From NCBI RefSeq assembly GCF_050436995.1, contig NC_134757.1, forward strand, positions 2,120,501 to 2,184,500: DNA of 64,000 nucleotides. The letters run 5' to 3'. The notes under the pieces were generated by a model. That model was not told the DNA's origin and did no database searches. It was given only the letters and a program-made list of their open reading frames with translations. This document shows positions 39,301 to 49,923 of the stretch, piece after piece (position 1 is the stretch's first letter; every line of letters starts with the position of its first letter). Both the position numbers and the translations under genes were made by a program. Origin of the DNA: Anticarsia gemmatalis (lineage: Eukaryota > Arthropoda > Insecta > Lepidoptera > Erebidae).

Positions 39301-42300
39301 GCTGCACTTATTTCGACCGACTTTCACAAGTTACGCGATCTATTTCCAATGATATCAGTAGAGAAAGAAGGTGCAACTGACCTACATGATAAATTGATTA
39401 TATTATTTACATAGACGACTGCCTTCTGTTCTCAACATAAGAAACAAAATTGTAATACTGTTACTTTCTTATACAAAAAGAAAAACAATCGTACAATTTT
39501 AAACATATTGTAGTGACATTAATACGACCACGCTATGAAAATAGAAAAAAACTATCAAAAAGAGTTTGCTCTCAAAGAATATTTGATTACATGTGTTCTT
39601 GTACATTAAATATCAATTCAAAGTCAGGAAGTCATCTAAATTTTACGACCACTCAGAACTGGCAGACCAAAACCAAAAGCATCCAATTTTATAGCATTCC
39701 TGATATTTGATTCAGTAGATTTAAAACGGGAATTAGCACTCAACAGTTTTGAACAAAGTACTAGTAAGTAGTAAAAAAGGAAATTAATTCGGGGCTACCA
39801 TTTTTCACAATAAAGCAACTAAATTAAATTAAACTAAATTAACTTAACTAAATTATTTATCTCGCCTAAAATTTATTTCATTGGTTCTCAATTAGGGATC
39901 GACACCGATGGAGGAATTTGGGGAGACCCCTTGCCTAACAATTGGGAGAGAATAAGTAAGAAAAAAATACTGCTAATTACAGGAAAATGCATTGCAAGGT
40001 TTCGTATAATATTCAGCTGCAGTCTTGTTAATTACCTTAAACAAGATTTCAGTTCGGAAACAGTCAATCATAATTATTTTACAAGTTATTGATTGAGTTT
40101 AAACACGAAACACTCGAGGCTACAACAAAGATAAAACTTTACAAATTCAGAATGTCAAGGATAAACAGTTAACACTGTTGATTTATATCGTTTTATTCAG
40201 ATTTTTTGGGTATGAAATCTGAAAATTACATCGAAACAAAAGATACTAAAATTCAAACAGAATACATGAGCGGGTCAAGATTTCGCATAAATAAGACTTG
40301 ACCTATAGCAATTACAGTTGGAAACAAATGTTAATAGCAAATTTAAAGTTAAAACAACGATCATTTCGCAAAGTATTCGAGATGAGTAAACAAAGAAAAA
40401 AGTGGGTTACAATCGCGACAGAAATACTTCACAGATCGAATAAAACGACCCAACAGAAACTGTATATATTCAATAAAGGTAATAGAATAAGTGAATATTA
40501 CATAATGAGATGACAGTCGATATGTGCGGTCAGTGCGGCACTAGCTGAAACAATTACATACAACAGACATCCAACACTGACGGTCGTATTACTTGCAGCT
40601 AGCATTCCGTGACTCACGATCCATTGCACGGCATCGCCACTTTTCTACGCGTTTGACCATGTCTTCACAATTTTTACTGTTATTTATGTTCCAATTTGTT
40701 AAGGAAAGTTAGTGCATACTGCACTTTTAATTGGAAATTTACTAGAACTAAAGTTAAGAAATATTCAGTTTTAAATAAGGCTAACGATTCTACGGTCGAA
40801 AACCTGTGTTAACAGAGACTACAGTGTACAATATACAGTATTTAACTAATGGTTGCCTGTCATTCATAGCCGGCAGAAGACAAATGTCAGTCAATTAGTA
40901 AAAATGGTAAAACTACAGCCAATGAAGTCATATTTATAAACAACGGAGAATAAAACGGTGTGGTACATTGACCTTGAGATCGAGTAATGACAAGACGACA
41001 AAACATTAGAATGATCTCTAAAGTTAGATGAGAGTGACGCACAGGTCATTATATTGAATGGATCTTGTTTAGTCTGAAGAGATAAGTCGTAGTGTGTTTA
41101 TACAGATAATAGTCGATATGAGCAAATCAACAAATACTTAGTCAATATTTCCGTAACCATGAATTGTGCGAATCCTACGAAAGTCTACATCCTCAGAAGA
41201 TACGTAATCGACAAACACGTACTGTATATTCAGTTGCCAAAAATATGAATCAATTTCCTATTACAAACAAGAATAAAGCAATATTTAAAATTTTTAAGAA
41301 ACGTTTGTGATGCCCTACAGGAACAGTCAGATGATATTTTCCATTGCATGCGCTATGCGACATTATAGACTAACTTCATCAGTAAAATGTGACTTATGTT
41401 GGTGCTTCTAAACCTCCAGTATATCTAGCACATATGACAATGTTATGTCATTTTTTGTACCCCGTAAATTTACGATTAAGAGAGTTCAGATGTTTGTTAA
41501 ACACTGAACATTTAAAAGGTGTAAATACTTACACATCGGAGGTAGAGTATCTTCCACGCACCATTTTCACAATATAATTGAACACAAACTAGAAATCACA
41601 AGACGATACCACTACATCACACTCGTCATCGCACTGTTTGTATAAATCCAGATGTTTACGCGAGCTACAATAAAATTTATCACTATCTTCAAATGCAAAT
41701 CTCAGTGCAAACTTGGCAATGTTGCCGACAAATTACGTCTCATTTCCCTCTCAACTTCGGAACTTTATTAATAGAATCCGGTATCCGCCACACATCCCTG
41801 AGCTTACACTTCCACGAGAGCGATGCATAAACTCCTCGTCAGCAATTTGTCGGCGAATCACTCTTCGGGCACTATTGAGATCTGTACTCAAAAATACGGA
41901 GAGTACGATTCAAGTTCGTTCGGAGGCGTTCGCGTGATAATTTGGTCGTTGTTTGGTCGCGTTCGTGTCGGGAACTCCGCGCGTCTCCCGGCGTGGCGGC
42001 GCGTGCGCGGACTGCGCGGGGCGGCTGGCGGCGGCGCACGCTCTTCGGCCCGTTTTGGTTTGCGCGGGCGTGTTCGCGTCACCGTAGCCAACAACTAAGT
42101 GATAACAAACACTCTACAATTGATACTACGGGTATGTATACATAGACACATCTACGCGACGCGTTTATCACGGTTTCGCGCATTGTTTCACTAATTTTTG
42201 TATTGCCTTCATTGGAGATGAGCCAACAGCGTTCGTCGCTACCAGTCACGTTAGTACCGTTGATGAGAAACAAACTACCAACATTTTCAGCGGCTACCGA

Positions 42301-45300
42301 GCAAGGTCAAAAACCGTGTAGACGACGGGAAAAGATTTTAAAATCCTATTCATTATAGTACACATGTACGTCATACACTCTTAATGAATTGGAAGACGAA
42401 TCAAAAACGTTAGGTATGAAGCATTTATGTGCGGCGAGAACAATGGAAAAGTTCATCGTTTATCACAATGCCGAGTCAAGGTTATGTTTATAGTCATACA
42501 AGCACAGTAATTAGAATCTAGACTCCTTTGGCTGTTGCTAACTTATCCACGTGATTACGTTACAGATGAAGTGGGTACACACAAAAGAAAAACTTAACAC
42601 ACCCAAAGCACCATCATCCAGACACAGACCAACGATCAAGTTCTGACACAGTACCTATCTGATAAATAACAAAGTACTTACCTATTGTGAAGGTCAGCGG
42701 GCTTGGCCATGGTGAACTCCTTGGCGTGTACGTTCAGCTTGTTCGTGGACGCTGCCGAAGAAGGCGTGGTCGCCGGGCTAGTCGCAGTCCCAGCCGTGCT
42801 GGTCGCCGCCGTGGTCGCCACGCCGTCTGTGCGGACACCTGGTGGTCAACGGTGGTCGTCAAGAGAAGAGGGAGATAGGACAGATGCTGTGTACAAGGTT
42901 ATTGATGGAAGACAGTCACAGATGTACGTCAATAGCGTTCACTTGTGTGATCAAGCAGTGTTCTCATTGTCTCGTTATTTGTATTTTGCTCAGTGATATA
43001 GGACGTGATTATGATAGGAAGATGAAGAGTTCATGAACGAGTCGTGAGTTTCATTTGAAGATGCTTTTTCAGTTAATGTCAAGGATCAAGAGAGAAGTAC
43101 TAAAAAGAAAAGGCGCTTTATTCCTGTAATCCGGAAGGGACGTTGCAAACATGTACGTGTGAATGGGACTGATGGAACTTGGCCAAAAACACCGTGACAC
43201 ACTGACAAAATATAGATCGACTGGAAGTCGCTAAACACTTTACATTTAAACTAAATTATACAGATCTTTTGCTACAATTTGTTGAGGGAATGGCGGAGGT
43301 TCGCCATCGAACATTATGAGTGTTTCGCTAAAATAAGATTGATGTACTCGTGGACTGCTCCAGATTTGCCATGGTCATCTTTATACTCTCACTCAGGGTC
43401 GAGTGAGGCTGCTTTTAAAAGAATACGGTGTGTTTATAAGAAAACTGTCTATTAATAGGGAGGAGTAGTTGGGAGCATGCTCCACATACATCTAACACGA
43501 CACGGGACTAACTTCGAAGTTCCGTAATACGTTTGTTCAAAATCACAAATGCGTTCCACTTTTCATTACATAATTCTAATACTTGGCAAGATTATTTCGT
43601 TTATATCTTGGCTATTTGTTTAGGAAGTGTAATAGTTGAATGTTATTTTAAAACACGAGATACTAAATCTTATCAAGAACTAACTATTTTATACTTGATA
43701 CATGTAGGCCGAAAAGCATTTAATATAAGTACCGCTGTTAATAGAATAACATGAATGGTTATTCCGAGCACTGCAGGCGATTTACAGTTAGATTGATTGG
43801 TGACCAGCCGCCACTGGTATGTGGGCCTTCCGATGACGGACGCTTAATCATTAAAGTTATTATTTCTATTGGTGGACAGAAGGCCCATACTATATCAAGT
43901 CTACCAGGAATATTTAAAGTGGAGCAAATAGACTATTTTGAAGTAGGCATTATAATATTGATCGTTAAAAGGCTGCTAGAGTTAACAAACAGATTAATAA
44001 ATAACAAATCCTTCAATTCGTAAATTAATCACGCTTGCTAATTGTAGCTGCGGTGAGCAATAGGAAGTGTTGTTGCACACTATTACGACGCACATAGGCA
44101 CCTACCAATATTTGATATTAACGCTTTCAAGGAACTTCATAGTTGGATGCAAGAGGTACAAATATGATACGAAAGTAGAGCAGTCCTTCCAGGTACTCTA
44201 CATTATTTTTGCCTTGTTCTTAGCTCACGGAAACCGTGTGGTAAGCACAACATTCTCTACTTCCACTGTCTCTAGGCACCATACCATCCATTCTCTTTAT
44301 CTCTTTCGATATTCATAACATCTTGCACACAATTATCGATACTAAACTGAATTACTGTAATATTACTAATAGTAACGCAATCGAATACGACTCATTGGAT
44401 TCAATCCCCATACGAAAAAGAGTGTAGTTGTTCTGATCTGACTTTGAGTTTCTACAAAGTCCTCGCGACACAAGATGAATCTTAAAAAAACGATCGTAGA
44501 AATATCATATATTAAAGTGCTTCTATACAACATATCACATGAATGTGCGGATCGTGTGGTCTAATTGGGTAACCCAGAACATCGCGCGTGGCACGCAAAT
44601 GGACGCGCTCGAATGAGCCAAAGCAAAACTTTCATCCAAGATTTACTGGCTAGATCACTAACTGCAATATATTTGAAATGATCGTTTTACATTTCATCGA
44701 AAATAATAAATAGTTGGTGAGATATCGTGGCAACTGAACAAGTGAACAGTACTATAATAGCCAGATGCTGGCAGAATCCGAAATTCTACTTATTTTCATT
44801 ATAGGTAGCAATTTGTCTACAGTGACTACAAAACGCTTAGTATATCATTTCATTTGGAATTAATTTGTCTTTCATGTTAAGTAAATACATCTGGGTATAT
44901 TTCGTGACAACTCTACATGTATGTAGTTGAAGTGTGAGGAATAGGGTAATCATTTTTATGAAAACCAATTATATACTCTAAAAGATAATTATATTCTTGC
45001 ACGAAATAATATTAGTTGAATTATGGATTGATTTATTGAGCCTTTCGTATTTCTGTCAATTGTACATTCCATGATCATTTATGTATGTGTACAAAAATTG
45101 TTCATGCAAGAAAAAGAGACGCTACAGACGCTACACATATTTTTGGAGATCTCTTTTTTGGAAATTGTTATGTAGTGTCTAGTGAAATTACTTTTCTACA
45201 TCACAGATAAATCTGAAATATAAATACTTAGTGGAAAATAACAAAATTACTTATTGCCACTTTCACAAGCACCTATATTTTATCCAGTAATCCTAGCTTC

Positions 45301-47521
45301 TCAACGCAGTTGCCAAATAACCAGGCATTTTTCATTTCAGTGATCAAATTATTTCATTGTTCAGTTTAGCCAAAACACTCATGTTTTGTGACGGAAATAA
45401 CGCGCTTGTTCCGAATTATACCAGCCAAGTCACTGTGACATTTACAGGCCGATTTACTAAATAATCTTACCACTCAACTGAGCGAGTTTGTGGGTGATAA
45501 TCAAGATAATTTAGTAAAAATAACAAACCCGAAGCATCTGCAGTTGGCTGTGAAGATGTCACGGCCACAGACACTGATACCGGTGTCACGGGCACCGGGG
45601 AAACTGATACCGGCGACACCTGAGCCACAGGGGCCACGGGCGCAACTGCCGAGACCGGAGCGACACCCACCGGCTGAGACAACGACTGTTTCACGATACA
45701 CCGAGACATAATATCTCACTTTTGTCTTTTATCATAACACAGAAAACCACATCAACATTCGCTTGACACACACGTCCCAACGCAACAAACATTCGACTGT
45801 CGGCCCGTTCCAAATATGATGTTTTGTTTATTTTTAATTTTGGCGCCAATTTTACGTAGAGACTCTAGCAGCCAAGTGTTTACATTCAGCCTGTGACAAA
45901 TCGAGAATCGCAATAATTATTTTGTAATCGATAACGTTTAGTAAATTAAACTAAAACATGATTTATGGTGTAAGTTAGGTAATGATGCCTACGTATAATA
46001 AGGTATAGAGCATGGAAAAGTAAGTATCTACCTAATAGAAATGTGTACCTACGTAGTCCGGACAATTGCAGTGTGACAAAGACAAAAAAAAAGAAATAAA
46101 CCTATCATTTTATCATTAAAAAAAACTGGCAGTGCTATATTAATACGCTAATTAATCCTTCAAACATAATGTTTGAGATTGTATGAGATAGAATCATTAA
46201 CATTAATCATATATTATTGAAATTATTATTATTCATGATATTGAAACAGTACTAAGAGATCGAAATAATCAAATATAAACTCAGTAGGTCCTTATTTTTT
46301 CTAAAGTTAAGCAGTTATTCTTACTCACCAGGTGGCCTATAAATCTCCAGAGTCGGCTTTCCTTTAGCGTTGGTCAGTATCATGCTCCTCCTTTTACCAT
46401 TGTTATTGAACTGTGGAAAAGTAAACAACTTTATAGACATTTAAAAATGCATATCATAGAGTTACTATGCGGCAGTAATTTTAGACGGTCACGATTTATT
46501 TCCAGAAACACATCATGATGCGATGGATCAGCCATCATCGACTAATTTAAGCATACTAGATATTTGGTGACTAATACCGAATTGGTTAGTAATAAATTAT
46601 TTATTTTTCGTAAACTATGCCGTTAGCACTACTACAAAGAAGCATCGATGAGACACAGTGACAAAAAAAACTATAGATAATTATGATTGTAGCAGTGATG
46701 TCTGTTTCGGATACTATAAGTCTATATTTCTCTGTACACTTTTGCATAAGTTACTTAACTATATTAAAATGTATTTAAAACATTAATTATATTGTTTAAA
46801 TAAACTTAGACTAGCATCGAATCTGTCATCAACCGATTTACGTTAACGATAATGTTATAAATCGATTTCGTAACAAATGTTAAGGCAATCGAGCAACGCA
46901 GACAGGACGTAGGTGTAAGAATACAACCGTGTCGCTATCGCCTACGTGCTAACTGTAATCAAACTAGAAATCCTTTGCAAGGCCTTTTAAAACATAATTA
47001 AATACAGATTCCTAATTAATAGGTACAGTTAGTTGTTGGAATATTGCATCGCACTTAAAATTGTAATTTGTTATTTTGCCACGGACATATAAATCATGCG
47101 TGCGTGTTATCATTTTAGAAAGAAGATCATGTAGAGATTTAAAGATATGTTATATTCATTATGATATTAGACTAATATGATTTTTATTTAGAATAAAGTT
47201 ATGGACTTATTATTCTTGCAAATACTTAAATAAATTCATTTATGTTAGTAACATCTTGAATAGCTTTTATTAAACACGCGATGCTTCAGAAATAAATCAT
47301 TAAATTCCTGTCTCCTTTTCTCAGAAATTTCTAATACAGATACTAATTATAATTAGGAAAAGATTGGCCTTAATTGATTTTGTTACCTGGTTGTGGTGCA
47401 TGTTATGATGGGATTGTGGACGTATGAAGCTGCGCTCTCTCATTATCACGCCAGGTGAGGCGAAGTCCTGCATCCTGTAGCTCCTCTGCAGCTCGTTCCC
47501 GACACCGATTTGGGTCTGCAT
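33171..47521 (-). CDS. PAM2- and MIF4G-domain translation factor (PAIP1/CTIF/MIF4GD group), whole gene of eight exons
   Basis: Eight exons join without a frame break: 47521-47387, 46410-46329, 42838-42682, 35645-35501, 35147-34883, 34455-34265, 33877-33680 and 33392-33171. They total 1395 bp, or 464 residues plus TAG, and every junction has AG/GT with matching phase. Residues 107-114 (LNVHAKEF) form a PAM2 motif, which binds the MLLE domain of cytoplasmic poly(A)-binding protein. It is preceded by an Ala/Thr/Ser-rich linker. Residues from about 250 to 455 form an all-helical MIF4G-like domain, with blocks such as AFLSFLLEMY, LICKCCEDCI and RRTLLQLIELHASRW. MIF4G domains of this group bind eIF4A/eIF3 or cap-complex partners, so a cytoplasmic role in translation of polyadenylated mRNA is expected. 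PAM2 plus MIF4G is the PAIP1 layout, but the acidic PAM1 tail is absent. The protein stops at LYYYPSSK, as expected of CTIF/MIF4GD-type ends, so I do not choose a symbol. Confidence 0.8.
33680..33877 (-). CDS. PAM2/MIF4G gene, exon 7 (MIF4G helices)
   Basis: Acceptor TATTCCAG and donor GAC|GTTAGT, phase 0 at both ends, 66 codons. It contains LMAFLSFLLEMYCQLRRRAI and HVLLTLICKCCEDCI, the helical-repeat pattern seen in the CTIF/PAIP1/MIF4GD family. It is symmetric in phase, so in principle skippable, but skipping would cut through the domain. Confidence 0.84.
34265..34455 (-). CDS. PAM2/MIF4G gene, exon 6 (MIF4G helices)
   Basis: Acceptor TGTGTAG and donor AAG|GTAACT, phase 1 in and 0 out. It reads PNAVMARTLMDAVGHLVSRA and onward to RENTETFLESLLNTCQQWYH. 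The alternating hydrophobic pattern fits paired helices of a MIF4G fold. Confidence 0.82.
34883..35147 (-). CDS. PAM2/MIF4G gene, exon 5
   Basis: The acceptor ACATTACAG precedes GTG GGA CCG (VGPRVHFKLQPQQ), phase 0. The donor GAAG|GTTCAT is weak, but the phase (1) is matched exactly by the next acceptor. It encodes a basic Lys/Ser/Pro-rich linker (EKKKSPPSS, KRSKSLTS) and the start of the helical domain (DIQECIDKALE). The KRSKSL stretch could be a phosphorylation site or nuclear-localisation-like patch; that is only an inference. Confidence 0.78.
35501..35645 (-). CDS. PAM2/MIF4G gene, exon 4
   Basis: Acceptor TGTGTGCAG and donor CAG|GTCTGT, phase 2 in and 0 out. It encodes a His/Pro/Ser-rich linker (PAMSIGYAHVGLQHSRSAVL and onward) with no recognised domain. 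The exon is about 70% GC against AT-rich flanks. It follows an intron of about 7.0 kb. Confidence 0.78.
35745..35950 (+). repeat. 'AGCAGTGGGACA' family repeat, fullest copy
   Basis: It contains AAAACATCGTGATTGAAACC, CTTGCATGCCTAATATTTG, CCGCACTTAGCCAGCGTGGT and CCCTTGCCCAGCAGTGGGAC in order. It lies in intron 3 of the PAM2/MIF4G gene. Confidence 0.75.
41935..42105. promoter_or_regulatory. CpG-rich island inside intron 3, possible internal promoter
   Basis: About 170 bp are dominated by CG, GGCG and CGCG steps inside an otherwise AT-rich intron, just downstream of the PAM2 exon. ORFs cross it on both strands but look like by-products of composition. Strand and start site cannot be fixed. A minus-strand transcript from here would give an isoform starting after the PAM2 exon. 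Confidence 0.35.
42682..42838 (-). CDS. PAM2/MIF4G gene, exon 3 (PAM2 motif)
   Basis: Acceptor GACCACCAG and donor AG|GTAAGT, phase 1 in and phase 2 out. It encodes VRTDG, an Ala/Thr/Ser/Pro-rich low-complexity stretch, then STNKLNVHAKEFTMAKPADL. The L-N-x-x-A-x-E-F core is the PAM2 consensus for binding the C-terminal MLLE domain of poly(A)-binding protein. The usual Pro after EF+1 is Met here. Because both flanking phases differ (1 in, 2 out), skipping this exon from exon 2 would shift the frame. Confidence 0.85.
44380..44490 (+). repeat. Truncated SINE of the same tRNA-headed family
   Basis: GGATTCAATCCCCATACG marks a decayed box B, and the tail GTCCTCGCGACACAAGATGA is recognisable. The 5' head is missing. 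Confidence 0.5.
45471..45709 (-). CDS. Candidate alternative first exon of the PAM2/MIF4G gene
   Basis: The ATG at 45707-45709 (A at -3) opens MSRCIVKQSLSQPVGVAP, then a Pro/Val-rich low-complexity run, then ...YHPQTRSVE. It reaches a strong donor, TG|GTAAGAT, in phase 2, and the frame would stop in the intron. That phase fits exon 4 (phase 2) but not exon 3 (phase 1). A weaker internal donor, TCGG|GTTTGT after 45529, ends in phase 1 and would fit exon 3. The exon lies between exons 2 and 3 with no convincing acceptor upstream, so a separate promoter near 45.8 kb is likely. Confidence 0.45.
46329..46410 (-). CDS. PAM2/MIF4G gene, exon 2
   Basis: The acceptor CCACAG precedes TTC AAT AAC AAT and the donor is GTGAGTAAG. 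In phase 0 it reads FNNNGKRRSMILTN, then AKGKPTLEIYRPP, ending one base into a codon. The other two frames carry stops or fit poorly. The segment KPTLEIYRPP looks strongly constrained. The entering phase is 0, compatible with exon 1 and also with the candidate exon at 53.2 kb. Confidence 0.75.
47387..47521 (-). CDS. PAM2/MIF4G gene, exon 1 (start exon)
   Basis: The ATG at 47519-47521, in context GGCAAGATGC, opens 45 codons (MQTQIGVGNELQRSYRMQDF at the start). They end ...HHNMHHNQ at donor CAG|GTAACA, phase 0. The frame stays open upstream for about 37 more codons, to a TAA near 47.63 kb, without another ATG. An alternative is that the frame is entered by splicing. This exon is less GC-rich than exons 3-8. 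Confidence 0.68.
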
Positions 47522-47639
47522 CTTGCCGATTGTATTAATCGATTCAACCGAGTCAAGCACTAGCTTTAGTATAATCTGTTGTATTTCCACCCACGACTTC
47601 CCGCCTTTTTTGACAGATCGCCTTTTACTTTTTTATGAA

Positions 47640-47670
47640 GCAAAGTCCACTGCTACTGATATTCTCTTTG
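47640..47670 (-). promoter_or_regulatory. Initiator-like element upstream of exon 1
   Basis: The minus strand reads ATATCAGTAGCAG at about 47650-47662, matching the arthropod initiator TCAGT. ATTATAATAA lies some 20-30 bp upstream. This would give a 5' UTR of about 140 nt. Weak evidence on its own. Confidence 0.3.
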
Positions 47671-48178
47671 GTTATTATAATGCACTCGGGCATTCATAAA
47701 TATATTATATTTTTTAAATAGCTATGCAGCTATACCAGTATTTGTTTATCCTCTATCGATTACAAAATTCAATATTATCAAAATAAATACACTAGATCAA
47801 TGACTAGTATTATAGTTACTTTACGCAATGTCACACTTAATATTTTTTAAGTATATTTTTTGCTATTTACAATTTTACAATACAAAAATCTATCTTATAA
47901 CGGGCAATGCGCGTTAAAATGCGATTTGAAACTTCAAAGCGGTTAAAATATTTATTAAAAATTAAATAATCACAATTTAGATATTGTGACGTCACGTTAG
48001 AGATCACTTTTTTTCTCTTTTTTTATATATGCATATATAAAATGTACATAAATTAAAACCCTCTGTCGTGGCCACTGATAGAGGGTGTTCTATCGAGTTT
48101 TTTTCGTTTTCTTTAATACGACTAATATACAAGAGTAGTGCAGATATGGTTTGGTGCCTGACAGTGACCGAGCGATTG

Positions 48179-48267
48179 TTAGGTACAATATTTCGAGGGG
48201 CCGAGAAGAGACTTCTTCAGCTCCGGACTCGAATCGTTTCGTCGAAGGGGTTCTATGAACCCTAAAT
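48179..48267 (-). CDS. Candidate terminal exon of an unplaced minus-strand transcript
   Basis: A strong acceptor, TTTGTTTGTTTCAG, precedes a frame (entered in phase 1) reading LGFIEPLRRNDSSPELKKSL and ending GPSKYCT at TAA. The peptide composition looks coding, and a minus-strand AATAAA lies near 47.95 kb. I found no upstream exon ending in phase 1. The 53.2-kb candidate ends in phase 0 and would stop after one residue here. It may be an alternative 3' end or a non-coding leader exon. Confidence 0.3.
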
Positions 48268-49216
48268 CTGAAACAAACAAAGACATATTATAACAACAAT
48301 CAGTTAGTTTTGTACATATGATATTAAGCTCTAAGTTACGAAACTTGGACCAAATAAAAATATATTATTCGCGGATTCACTTGGAATAACGAGTTATTTC
48401 AGCTCCGTTTATACCTGCGTATGAATCACAAGGCTAAGCCGGGTTTCCTAACATGGCGATAACCCAAATATGTACAAAGATAAATTAAATATCGCATTTA
48501 ATAAGTGGACTATAACTATACTGCCAGCTTAATCCCGAGGTCTTTCTGCGAAATATTAAAGTAATATTAGATTGTAACGTTGGGATAAATTTAGATACTC
48601 ATATCTACTTAATCGACCGGGCATCTAGATGGCCATGGTAACCCCTAAATATATTTTAGACATGTCATTTCGATTTTTAACATATTATTATAAATCATCT
48701 TGCAACCAATTTTATTAAGTCAATAAATTATATTCTATTCAACAGATTATTTTTAGGCTGCAGTCGTGTTAGTAGAGTCGTTCTAGTAGCTGTGGCTTTT
48801 TAGTCATTAGTGAATTAGTTTGTACAATTGATATTTTACGTCAGGTATTTAAAAGAAGTGCATTATATCGTCTATTAACTCATAAATCTTTATATGGAAA
48901 CTTCGAATATGATAATCAGTTTGGTAGAGATATATTTGTAGTATCAAAAGATATAGAGCGTACCTAGGTCGTAAGTTTTTTAGTATTTAAATATGAAACA
49001 TACTTTTTGAATCTGAGAATTCGTTCATAAATCGATATCGGATATAGCAGCCGGTTTCCAACAGGTCTACATCATAGCAATGAAATAATTAAGGAAATAG
49101 TCGATTACATTGCACGGCTATTATTTCTAATGTGCGTTGTTCATTTACACATTATAAAACAGGTGTTATCTAGTCCGTTATTCCTTTACGCGTTTGCAGT
49201 AACTTTACTCGTTTTA

Positions 49217-49923
49217 GGGCTCTTTCAATTTAGCCGTATCGTGTCGGACCGCAGCAGTGCCGAAACGGTGCGTTTGTCGTACGGTGCACGGACGGTCATT
49301 TGTTTTCATACAAATCGCACGGTGCGGCAAAAGTGCGGTGTCGGTACCGAGAACGCACGACGACAGGACGGCAACGTCGCAAGCTCCACGTGTTCATTTC
49401 GCTGTTGAATAGTGCGGTGACTAAACGTGACAGCTAATTTCATTGAATTTTCATGTTTATTATTTGCTTAAAATGGATGATATAGACGTGGAAGAATTTA
49501 TAAATGAAATTGAATTATTGAGTAATTCGTAGAAACATTCTCTTGACATTCTTAAGTAAATAAAAAATTTGCTTGGGTCTTGTTTTAACCTAGGATAAAG
49601 AATATGGAAATCACCAAAATTACATGTTAATGAAAACATCGGTAGTGTTCTTTTACGGGCGCGGCGTTTTTGTTTCTGTTTGATATTTTTTAACAGGAGC
49701 ACTAACAGTAATGTTTCTTCGTCAGAGTCCATGGCTACACTGCTGTCACATGAATTTAAAACAACACTAACATACAAACGCACGGCAGTCAGATACGCTT
49801 TCAATTTAGGCGTTTGGTGTCGGACGGCTAACGTACCGCAGCGGTACGGCAGCGGGCTATAACCAGCGGCACGGTTAACGTGCGGCAGCCGTACGGCACG
49901 AAACGTCTAAATTGAAAGAGCCC
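49217..49923. mobile_element. PIF/Harbinger-type element, 707 bp, internally deleted
   Basis: The left end GGGCTCTTTCAATTTAGCCG is matched in reverse complement by the right end (...TCTAAATTGAAAGAGCCC). The insertion is flanked on both sides by TTA (49214-49216 and 49924-49926), the 3-bp TTA/TWA duplication typical of PIF/Harbinger elements. Subterminal regions are rich in CGGTACGGC-like motifs. The interior carries only the start of a transposase, so the element is non-autonomous. Terminal repeats differ by one base in the first 20, so insertion is fairly recent. Confidence 0.85.
49460..49732 (-). pseudogene. Truncated Harbinger transposase N-terminal fragment
   Basis: The ORF starts MDSDEETLLLVLLL, followed by a Lys/Arg-rich run. 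It continues through FGDFHILYPRLKQDPSKFFI and YLRMSRECFYELLNNS, then stops. The acidic start, basic run and 'F..L...L..D...FF.YFRMS...F..LL' pattern are the usual N-terminus of HARBI1/PIF-type DDE transposases. The catalytic DDE domain and the Myb-like partner ORF are missing, consistent with the 707-bp size. Confidence 0.7.

Larger units (their letters stand above)
35646..42681 (-). other. Intron 3 of the PAM2/MIF4G gene
   Basis: This 7-kb intron holds an 'AGCAGTGGGACA' family repeat at 35.75-35.95 kb, remnants of that family at 38.68 and 39.9 kb, moderately GC-rich stretches near 38.1 and 38.9-39.0 kb, and a CpG-rich block at 41.93-42.11 kb (listed). No coding frame with splice sites was recognised. 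Confidence 0.6.
42839..46328 (-). other. Intron 2 of the PAM2/MIF4G gene
   Basis: The interval contains the alternative first exon at 45.5-45.7 kb and a SINE remnant at 44.4 kb. A short inverted match at about 43.83/43.88 kb (GGGCCTTC and GAAGGCCC) may be a MITE trace. Otherwise it is AT-rich with no supported exon. Confidence 0.55.

Noticed and set aside
41823..42145. Arg/Pro-rich ORFs on both strands in the CpG-rich block
   Set aside because: Low-complexity composition and no matching splice sites or family resemblance.
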